Source: a virus. Taken from it: a stretch of 20,072 bases of DNA. Positions 14,532 to 20,072 of the stretch are shown in pieces. The first letter of the stretch is position 1. Every line of letters starts with the position of its first letter. Below the pieces are notes generated by a model. That model was not told the origin of the DNA and did not search any database. It saw nothing but the letters and a program-made list of their open reading frames with translations. Made by a program: the position numbers and the translations under genes. Where the stretch lies: positions 1-20,072 of IMG/VR virus record IMGVR_UViG_3300009002_000068; one strand, written 5' to 3'.

Positions 14532-16313
14532 ATGTTTGGGCTTCCTCGTCAGCATTTGGGTGTGAAAATTGATCCCAGCAAAGACAAAACAATGACAGAG
14601 CAAGCTGTCAAACTTCTAAAAGATTATTATTGCAGAGAAGACGAAAGCACGCCGCAAGAAGCGTTTGCTCGTGCTGCAGTAGCATTCTCGGCAGGAGATA
14701 AGAAACTTGCGCAAAGAATCTATGACGCTGCATCGAACGGTTGGTTTATGTTCTCATCACCAATTCTTTCTAATGCTCCGCTCAAGGGTGAAAAGGTTAA
14801 GTCATTACCTATCTCGTGTTTCCTAACATACGTCCCTGATACTCTAGAAGGATTAATTGATCACAGCGCAGAGTTGCGTTGGTTGTCAGTAAAGGGTGGT
14901 GGTGTTGGTGGTCATTGGTCAGACGTGCGTTCTGTTTCAGACGTAGCTCCTGGACCAATGCCGTTTTTACACACTGTAGATAGTGATATGACTGCGTATC
15001 GTCAAGGAAAGACCCGTAAAGGATCATACGCTTCCTATATGGACATCTCCCATCCTGATATCGTAGAGTTCATTAACATGCGCATCCCGACTGGTGATGT
15101 GAACCGTAAATGTTTGAACCTACATCACGCCGTGAATTTATCTGATAAGTTTATGCGTGCAGTTGGTGATGATGCTGTATGGGAACTAAAGGATCCAAGC
15201 AAAGAAGAAGTGCGTGATACTATTCGTGCACGTAAGTTGTGGGAACTAATTTTAGAGACTCGCTATCGTACAGGCGAACCATATCTAAACTTCATTGACA
15301 CTGCTAACAAAGCATTGCCTCAATCACAGAAAGATATGGGTCTTACTATCAAAGGTTCTAACCTGTGTAATGAAATACACCTAGTAACAAACGAAGAGCG
15401 TAGTGCTGTTTGCTGTCTATCTTCACTGAACTTGGAGAAGTATGATGAATGGAAAGATTCAACTGTTGTTGCTGATCTTATTCGTTTCCTTGACAACGTC
15501 CTGCAGTACTTTATCGACCACGCAGGGGAAGAAATCCACAGAGCAAAATACTCTGCTATGCGGGAAAGGTCTTTGGGTCTTGGAGCGATGGGCTATCACG
15601 CATACCTCCAGAAACACCGTATTGAATTTGAATCTGAAGAAGCAGTGTCAACAAACATAGAAATCTTCAAAAGCATCAAGCATCAAGCAGAAGTAGAGAC
15701 ATCAATCCTCGCTGCTGAACGTGGTGAATCGCCAGATATGGCAGGCACTGGTAAGCGTAATGCTCACCTGTTAGCTATCGCCCCCAACGCAAATAGTTCT
15801 TTGATTGGTGGAACGTCACCGTCAATTGAGCCGTGGAAAGCAAATGCGTTTACGTCTCGCACAAGAGCTGGCTCGCATCTAACTAAGAACAAGTATCTTG
15901 AAGAAGAGTTAGAATTGCTTAATATGAACACCGATGAAGTATGGTCTTCGATCATCACTGGCGGCGGTTCAGTACAGCACCTAGACTTCTTATCTGACCA
16001 CATCAAAGGCGTATTCAAGACAGCCATTGAGTTGGATCAAGATATGATTGTTATGCAAGCTGGTGATCGTCAAAAGTATCTGTGTCAAGGTCAGTCATTG
16101 AATATCTTCTTCCCGTCAGGAGCTACCAAAGATTACCTACATAAAGTACATTATAATGCTTGGCTTTACGGCACAAAAGGGTTATACTATCTAAGAACAG
16201 AAACATCTAACAAAGCTGAGAACGTTGCGTCTAAAGTAGCACGTGACCGATTAGCAGAATTTAGCGATACCACCGCAGACACTCAAGACGAGTGTGTGTC
16301 ATGTCAAGGTTAG
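14532..16313 (+). CDS. nrdA: Class Ia ribonucleotide reductase alpha subunit, no ATP-cone
   Basis: A 593-residue large subunit that reduces ribonucleoside diphosphates to deoxy forms. Key residues by comparison with E. coli NrdA are C96 (PISCF) and C294 (AVCCLSSLNL) as the redox pair, N277-L-C279-N-E281 as the thiyl-radical site, Y552-Y553 as the radical path, and C588/C591 in the C-terminal ECVSCQG shuttle. The N-terminus (MFGLPRQHLGVK) moves directly into the catalytic fold. The roughly 90-residue ATP-cone that lets dATP switch off cellular NrdA is absent, and the protein is about 170 residues shorter than E. coli NrdA. It has a good AAGGA ribosome site and is followed nine bases later by nrdB. 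Confidence 0.96.
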   Translation: MFGLPRQHLGVKIDPSKDKTMTEQAVKLLKDYYCREDESTPQEAFARAAVAFSAGDKKLAQRIYDAASNGWFMFSSPILSNAPLKGEKVKSLPISCFLTYVPDTLEGLIDHSAELRWLSVKGGGVGGHWSDVRSVSDVAPGPMPFLHTVDSDMTAYRQGKTRKGSYASYMDISHPDIVEFINMRIPTGDVNRKCLNLHHAVNLSDKFMRAVGDDAVWELKDPSKEEVRDTIRARKLWELILETRYRTGEPYLNFIDTANKALPQSQKDMGLTIKGSNLCNEIHLVTNEERSAVCCLSSLNLEKYDEWKDSTVVADLIRFLDNVLQYFIDHAGEEIHRAKYSAMRERSLGLGAMGYHAYLQKHRIEFESEEAVSTNIEIFKSIKHQAEVETSILAAERGESPDMAGTGKRNAHLLAIAPNANSSLIGGTSPSIEPWKANAFTSRTRAGSHLTKNKYLEEELELLNMNTDEVWSSIITGGGSVQHLDFLSDHIKGVFKTAIELDQDMIVMQAGDRQKYLCQGQSLNIFFPSGATKDYLHKVHYNAWLYGTKGLYYLRTETSNKAENVASKVARDRLAEFSDTTADTQDECVSCQG

Positions 16314-16322
16314 GAGAGAGAA

Positions 16323-17522
16323 TTGGACGTATTAATTTACAGTAAAAGTAATTGCCCATTTTGTGTTAAGGCAAAGTATTGGTTTGAAACACATGGTTAT
16401 CCTGTTCGTGAAGTTAAGCTAGATGATCAAGAACAACGTTTGGCGTTCTACCAGAAACTGCCGAACGCACGATCTGTACCGCAGATCTTTATTGATGATA
16501 AACACATTGGAACATATGACGACCTTATGAAGATTGCTGACACGCTAGTTAAGAAAGCTGGCGGTCTGCTTGAATTCTCTGAAACGTACAAACCATTCCA
16601 TTATCCTTGGGCTGTAGATATTACTACACGTCACGAAAAGGCTCACTGGATCGAAGACGAGATTGATCTCTCTGAAGACGTTACTGATTGGAAGATGGGT
16701 AAGGTTACACAAGTAGAGAAAGATTACATCACCAATGTACTGCGCTTGTTTACTCAGTCAGACGTTGCGGTTGGTCAGAATTACTACGATAACTTTGTTC
16801 CTAAATTTAAGAACAATGAAGTGCGTAATATGCTTGGATCGTTTGCTGCTCGTGAGGGTATCCACCAAAGAGCATATGCTCTACTGAACGAAACACTTGG
16901 TCTGCCTGACAGCGAGTATCATGCCTTTCTTGAGTATTCAGAGATGGCTGATAAGATCGACTTTATGACAGAGAATGATGTTACTACTATGCGTGGTCTC
17001 GGATTGTCGCTTGCTAAGTCTGTGTTCAACGAGGGTGTTGCGTTATTTGCATCGTTTGTAATGCTATTGAACTTCCAGCGTTATGGTAAGATGAAAGGCA
17101 TGGGCAAGGTTGTAGAATGGTCTATCCGTGATGAGTCGATTCACGTTGAGGGTAACTCTAAGCTATTCAAAGCATTCTGCGCTGAGCATCCACGTATCGT
17201 AGACGAAGATTTTAAGAAAGATATATATGAGATAGCACGACAAGCTGTGAAGCTAGAAGATAAGTTTATTGACCTTGCTTACAAGATGGGTGAAGTTGAA
17301 GGCTTAGACGCTGCAGAAGTAAAACAGTATATCCGCTATATAACAGACAGAAGATTGCTTCAGTTAGGTTTACGAACAAACTTCAGAGTAAAAGAGAATC
17401 CGCTTCCATGGTTGGAGTGGGTATTGAATGGTGCAGACCACACGAACTTCTTTGAGAACCGTGTGACTGAATATGAAGTTGCTGGTCTTACAGGAACGTG
17501 GGATGATGCATACGCATCGTAG
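16323..17522 (+). CDS. nrdB: Glutaredoxin-ribonucleotide reductase beta subunit fusion
   Basis: 399 residues starting at TTG 16323, supported by AGGAG at 16312-16316. Residues 1-75 are a complete glutaredoxin: C11-P-F-C14, then SVPQIFID with the cis-Pro loop, then the G-x-x-D region (GTYDDL). Residues about 80-399 are class Ia NrdB, with metal ligands E178 and H181 (EGIH), E237 (NEGVALF), and E271 and H274 (RDESIH). Y185 sits at the radical-tyrosine position (HQRAY). NrdB houses the di-iron tyrosyl radical that activates NrdA, while glutaredoxin re-reduces NrdA's C-terminal cysteines. The fusion delivers both to the holoenzyme. Such fusions are known in a few bacteria, such as Francisella. 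Confidence 0.94.
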   Translation: MDVLIYSKSNCPFCVKAKYWFETHGYPVREVKLDDQEQRLAFYQKLPNARSVPQIFIDDKHIGTYDDLMKIADTLVKKAGGLLEFSETYKPFHYPWAVDITTRHEKAHWIEDEIDLSEDVTDWKMGKVTQVEKDYITNVLRLFTQSDVAVGQNYYDNFVPKFKNNEVRNMLGSFAAREGIHQRAYALLNETLGLPDSEYHAFLEYSEMADKIDFMTENDVTTMRGLGLSLAKSVFNEGVALFASFVMLLNFQRYGKMKGMGKVVEWSIRDESIHVEGNSKLFKAFCAEHPRIVDEDFKKDIYEIARQAVKLEDKFIDLAYKMGEVEGLDAAEVKQYIRYITDRRLLQLGLRTNFRVKENPLPWLEWVLNGADHTNFFENRVTEYEVAGLTGTWDDAYAS

Positions 17523-17528
17523 AGAGGA

Positions 17529-17723
17529 ATGATGGAAGAAGAAGTAAAAAGCGAACCAACCTTGGTGTGTGAAGAATGTAGTAGTGAGTATCAAGTTGTC
17601 CTGTTGAATGATGACGACATCACGGATCCTCCACTATTTTGTCCATACTGTGGCGCTGAGGTTGATGTGTCTGAGATTATGCAATTTGATGATCTCGACG
17701 AGTTAGATTTTGAAGACGAATAA
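17529..17723 (+). CDS. Tiny acidic zinc-ribbon protein
   Basis: A 64-residue protein with two CxxC knuckles, C14-E-E-C17 and C38-P-Y-C41, 20 residues apart, as in zinc ribbons. The C-terminus is very acidic (FDDLDELDFEDE). A GAGAGG ribosome site precedes two tandem ATGs (17529 and 17532); either could be used. It lies six bases after nrdB and overlaps the next gene by 14 bases. Small zinc ribbons of this kind may bind nucleic acid or host polymerase, and an acidic tail suggests contact with a basic partner. The actual role is unknown. Confidence 0.75.
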   Translation: MMEEEVKSEPTLVCEECSSEYQVVLLNDDDITDPPLFCPYCGAEVDVSEIMQFDDLDELDFEDE

Positions 17724-18159
17724 CTATGTAAACCCTTGGATATATAAAGGCAGACCATACGACCCATCTGAAGAAGAGTTAAAGGAATGGGTCGGCTTTT
17801 GTTATCGCCTGACTGAATTGGAAACTGGCAAGATGTATGTTGGCAAGAAGTTCTTCTGGAAGCCAAAGACTCTGCCAGTAACCAAGACTCGCAAGCGCAG
17901 GGTTAAGACTAAAGTTCCGTCTGACTGGAAAGATTATTATGGATCCAGTGAGTCGGTTAAGCTGTTAGTTGAGAATGGTACGCCATTCAAACGTGAGATA
18001 TTACACCTAGCAAGAACAAAGGGTGAGTGTACATACTACGAGGCAAAGGAACAGTTTGGGAAAGATGTTCTTTTGCGGGACGAGTATTATAACGAGTTCA
18101 TCGGCTGTAAGATACATAGTAAGCATGTGAGTAAGTTGAAAGAAGAGTTCAAGTCTTAA
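17710..18159 (+). CDS. SegE-like GIY-YIG endonuclease-family protein
   Basis: Up to 149 residues. The only early in-frame start is TTG 17710, inside the zinc-ribbon gene, so the true start is uncertain. The conserved part opens NPWIYKGRPYD. A GIY-YIG-type core follows: G29-F-C-Y32 and M42-Y-V-G45-K-K, a basic loop (KTRKRRVKTK), WKDYYGSSESV, FKREIL, and YYEAKEQF, whose Glu matches the expected metal-binding position. I recall this as the SegE-like GIY-YIG family of T4-type phages. Position next to nrd genes is common for free-standing homing endonucleases, but many relatives may instead have ordinary phage roles. Confidence 0.75.
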   Translation: MKTNNYVNPWIYKGRPYDPSEEELKEWVGFCYRLTELETGKMYVGKKFFWKPKTLPVTKTRKRRVKTKVPSDWKDYYGSSESVKLLVENGTPFKREILHLARTKGECTYYEAKEQFGKDVLLRDEYYNEFIGCKIHSKHVSKLKEEFKS

Positions 18160-18177
18160 ATATATAATGAGGTTATT

Positions 18178-18900
18178 ATGAATAAAGATCCTGTGAAGTT
18201 GTTTATTGGTACGTCATCTAATGGTGAAGACGCATTGATTGAGATGGCGTATGAGTACACGTTGAGGAACAATTCCTTTCGTAGTATTGAAATTGTTTGG
18301 ATGCGTAAAACAGATGATCCTAATTCTTTCTGGCATGGCTTTGCTGATCAGAATTGGTCTACTCCATTCTCAGGATTCCGCTGGGCTATCCCCGAATACT
18401 GTAACTTTGAAGGACGAGCAATATACACTGATGTTGATATGTTAAACTTCCATGACATTGGTGAGTTGTTTGATATGGATATGGGCGACAATGTAATGCT
18501 TGCCCGAGACGGCACACGGTTTGGTGGTAAAGAGTTCTGTGTTATCTTATTTGATTGCTCTAAGTTTAAAGGTCAAAAGCCGTCAGCCCAATGGAAAGTC
18601 GATCCAACAGCACACCACAGGTTCATAAACTTTGTACAACAAGAGATACCCATCGGCACTTTAGACCCTGCATGGAATAGCCATGACGGTGATGTTGAGC
18701 CATTCAAACAAATACATTACACTCATATGCCAACCCAGCCATGGAAGCCGAAATGGTTTACTGGCGAAACTGTTGACCATCCTAAACACGAGCTGGTTGA
18801 GTTGTTTTGGGATAAAGTGGATGAAGCTGAAAATGAAGGATATCGTGTTGAAGATTATGCGGTTGATCGTGGTATACAATATGGGATTATCGGACAATGA
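18178..18900 (+). CDS. GT-A glycosyltransferase, family 8-like
   Basis: A 240-residue protein with a short alpha/beta N-terminus (VKLFIGTSSNGEDALIEMA) and the metal/sugar-nucleotide motif D85-V-D87 in FEGRAIYTDVDMLNF, as in GT8-type enzymes. A late HYTHMPTQPWKPKWF block resembles the acceptor or metal-binding histidine region of that fold. It has no signal peptide or membrane span. A GAGG ribosome site lies five bases before the ATG. It overlaps the next gene by four bases (ATGA), and that gene also looks like a glycosyltransferase-fold protein, so the two may act together. Acceptor unknown: phage DNA, virion protein or host glycan. Confidence 0.8.
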   Translation: MNKDPVKLFIGTSSNGEDALIEMAYEYTLRNNSFRSIEIVWMRKTDDPNSFWHGFADQNWSTPFSGFRWAIPEYCNFEGRAIYTDVDMLNFHDIGELFDMDMGDNVMLARDGTRFGGKEFCVILFDCSKFKGQKPSAQWKVDPTAHHRFINFVQQEIPIGTLDPAWNSHDGDVEPFKQIHYTHMPTQPWKPKWFTGETVDHPKHELVELFWDKVDEAENEGYRVEDYAVDRGIQYGIIGQ

Positions 18901-19532
18901 GTGACACAATAGTTATAGATGAAGAAAATCTTGATGGAATAGTGCAATGCAACCCAGTAGTATTTGCTGCCTGCGATAGTCTGTACTTCATGAAACATGG
19001 CGAAGCATTCGTCAGGTCGGTTACTGGTAGTGGTGGAATGCCTTGCCATGTACATATAGTGAATCCTTCTCCGATGGTATATGAAAGAGTTTCCTTTCTC
19101 ATGGATGATGTGGACGAGAAGTTTACATGTACATTTGAAGAACTAGACACTAATGGTATGACTGATGATGACCGTGTCAAAGAATATAAAAATTCAAAAC
19201 ACAAAAATTTGCCAGTTGTATTGGCTAATGCTGGAAAGGTGTTAGTTCTTAACATCGACTCAATTGTGATGAATACTATTGTCCTGCCTGATTCTTTGTT
19301 AGCTGTCTCTGGAGACTCAACAAACCCGAACACTAATGCGCTTTATATCGACAATAAAATACATGAGGTATCTAATGTGTTGGCTTGGTATGCTCATGAG
19401 CGCGAGAGGACTGGTATTGAGACCATAGAGCATATGGCTCTAGAACTTCATGATGAGATACAGTGGTTGGGGCAAGAGTTTATTAGCAATGGCGTTGATA
19501 AAACTAGTATGATAATGGCAATAGAGGAATAG
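18897..19532 (+). CDS. Glycosyltransferase-fold protein with degenerate DxD
   Basis: A 211-residue protein whose N-terminal half (VVFAACDSLYFMKHGEAFV, then HVHIVNPSP) looks like the first Rossmann half of a GT-A glycosyltransferase. KVLVLNIDSIV (D121-S-I) stands where DxD would be expected, so the second acidic residue is missing. The enzyme may be inactive, may use another ligand, or may regulate or present acceptors to the upstream DVD-containing glycosyltransferase, with which it is coupled by an ATGA overlap. The C-terminal part is helical and acidic. Family assignment is by resemblance only. Confidence 0.7.
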   Translation: MSDTIVIDEENLDGIVQCNPVVFAACDSLYFMKHGEAFVRSVTGSGGMPCHVHIVNPSPMVYERVSFLMDDVDEKFTCTFEELDTNGMTDDDRVKEYKNSKHKNLPVVLANAGKVLVLNIDSIVMNTIVLPDSLLAVSGDSTNPNTNALYIDNKIHEVSNVLAWYAHERERTGIETIEHMALELHDEIQWLGQEFISNGVDKTSMIMAIEE

Positions 19533-19534
19533 TC

Positions 19535-19672
19535 ATGGATATATTAAACTTGTTAGGAAATACATTAAGTTATGCGATGATTGGTCTTATGGTCACAAGT
19601 GTTATCGTTGGTGTGTTATATTTGATTGTGGTGACAGACATTGGCGTTGATCGTCGTAGAGGCAAGGACTAG
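19535..19672 (+). CDS. Tiny single-span membrane protein (45 residues)
   Basis: ATG 19535, with AGAGGA upstream, opens MDILNLLGNTLSYAMIG. A strongly hydrophobic helix follows (LMVTSVIVGVLYLIVV), then a polar basic tail DRRRGKD. The stop overlaps the next gene as TAGTG. One membrane span with a basic cytoplasmic end is predicted. Function unknown. A small toxin, holin-like protein or membrane-remodelling peptide are all possible. Confidence 0.6.
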   Translation: MDILNLLGNTLSYAMIGLMVTSVIVGVLYLIVVTDIGVDRRRGKD

Positions 19673-19824
19673 TGCGTTGGTGGCGATTATGGGCTAAGTC
19701 ACTGGGGGAGAAAGTCGGCAGTAAAGGCGAAGCTGACCTTGTAGCGTCCATAAGAACGGTGATTGTCCTTGTAAACTTTATTACATGCTTTGTTATCATA
19801 GCAGGGGTGATCCACCAATGGTAA
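19672..19824 (+). CDS. Tiny membrane protein (50 residues), GTG start
   Basis: GTG 19672 overlaps the preceding stop (TAGTG), giving MRWWRLWAKSLGEKVGSKG, then a hydrophobic helix VIVLVNFITCFVIIAGVI and the ending HQW. I recall short proteins of the same form (RLWAK..GEK..., then IRT..VLVN..TCF) in marine T4-like phages, annotated as hypothetical. The tight coupling with the 45-residue membrane protein suggests the two are made in equal amounts. Function unknown. Confidence 0.6.
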   Translation: MRWWRLWAKSLGEKVGSKGEADLVASIRTVIVLVNFITCFVIIAGVIHQW

Positions 19825-19847
19825 GCCAACTATTACCCAAATAACGC

Positions 19848-19876
19848 TTGCCTTTCACCCAAATGTGTAGTATAAT
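19848..19876 (+). promoter_or_regulatory. Sigma70-type promoter upstream of tRNA-Thr
   Basis: TTGCCT at 19848-19853 and TATAAT at 19871-19876 are 17 bases apart, the same geometry as the promoter before the primase. The start is predicted near 19883, eight bases ahead of the tRNA. It would also drive the partial gene downstream. Confidence 0.7.
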
Positions 19877-19890
19877 AACAACTTAACAAT

Positions 19891-19966
19891 GCCTCCTTAG
19901 CTCATTTGGTAGAGCAGCTGACTTGTAATCAGCAGGTGATCCGTTCGAATCGGATAGGAGGCTCCA
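19891..19966 (+). tRNA. tRNA-Thr (anticodon TGT)
   Basis: A 76-base cloverleaf with all stems perfect: acceptor GCCTCCT/AGGAGGC, D-stem GCTC/GAGC with a GG loop, anticodon stem GCTGA/TCAGC around CTTGTAA (TGT, reading ACA), and T-stem ATCCG/CGGAT around TTCGAAT. The discriminator is T and CCA is encoded (19964-19966). Phage tRNAs usually supplement codons used more by the phage than by the host; ACA is common in the genes here. Confidence 0.95.
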
Positions 19967-19981
19967 GATAAAGTGTGTCAG

Positions 19982-20072
19982 ATGAAAATAAAAATTGAGC
20001 TAGAAATTGATACTGAATCCCAGAGCGATATGGAAGCTATGGATGATTTAATTGAAATAATTGAACGTTTAA
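19982..20072 (+). CDS. Start of an acidic phage protein, cut by window edge
   Basis: ATG 19982 opens a frame that stays open to the right edge: MKIKIELEIDTESQSDMEAM, continuing acidic and helical for ten more residues. It lies 16 bases after the tRNA and is probably cotranscribed with it from the promoter at 19848. The ribosome site is weak. The visible 30 residues give no function. Confidence 0.55.
   Translation, partial: MKIKIELEIDTESQSDMEAMDDLIEIIERL

Noticed and set aside
18163-18168. TATAAT before the glycosyltransferase at 18178
   Set aside because: No -35-like hexamer at suitable spacing. The sequence is explained by the AT-rich stop and ribosome-site region between two genes.

Overview
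The window reads as an internal piece of a tailed double-stranded DNA phage genome, most likely a marine T4-like myovirus. The evidence is a T4 gp61-type primase, ThyX, class Ia ribonucleotide reductase genes, a SegE-like GIY-YIG protein, a TATAAATA late-promoter motif, a phage tRNA, and small structural proteins of types I recall from marine T4-like phages. All genes lie on the + strand and are packed tightly, often with ATGA, TAATG or short overlaps. The overlapping spanin pair points to a Gram-negative host. No integrase, IS element or CRISPR array was seen.

Layout. (1) 1-7107, probable head-interior region: a left-truncated unknown gene, a small basic protein, a protein with hidden nucleotidyltransferase/RNA-ligase motifs and an N-terminus like the T4 capsid-targeting peptide, then two very large modular proteins. 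The first large protein is a HIGH-motif nucleotidyltransferase followed by basic phage domains. The second is a 930-residue string of small domains. In both, the domains are separated by acidic linkers ending in L-x-E, mostly LDEA or LEEA, which resemble T4 prohead-protease cleavage sites. (2) 7115-9841, virion genes: a hairpin and a late-promoter-like motif, two small structural proteins, two conserved phage proteins, and an unusual two-domain protein with a ParB/sulfiredoxin-like C-terminus. (3) 9845-12768, lysis/envelope island: inner- and outer-membrane spanins, a DxD glycosyltransferase, a class 3 lipase with a full Ser-Asp-His triad, and two coiled-coil membrane proteins. (4) 12776-18159, DNA and nucleotide metabolism behind a sigma70-type promoter: primase, ThyX, NrdA without an ATP-cone, a glutaredoxin-NrdB fusion, a tiny zinc-ribbon protein and a GIY-YIG endonuclease-like protein. 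(5) 18178-19824: two glycosyltransferase-like genes and two tiny membrane proteins. (6) 19848-20072: a second sigma70-type promoter, tRNA-Thr(TGT) and the start of a gene running off the right edge.

How the parts fit together. Regions 1-3 look like late functions (capsid contents, virion, lysis). Region 4 makes dNTPs and primers: NrdA/NrdB reduce ribonucleotides with electrons from the fused glutaredoxin, ThyX makes dTMP, and the primase starts lagging strands. The most novel-looking material is the pair of polyprotein-like genes at 2164-7107 and the ligase-like protein before them. Together they suggest a set of enzymes and DNA-binding domains packaged in the head and cut apart during maturation. 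That model is inference from sequence patterns. Family names come from memory and visible motifs; no database was searched.
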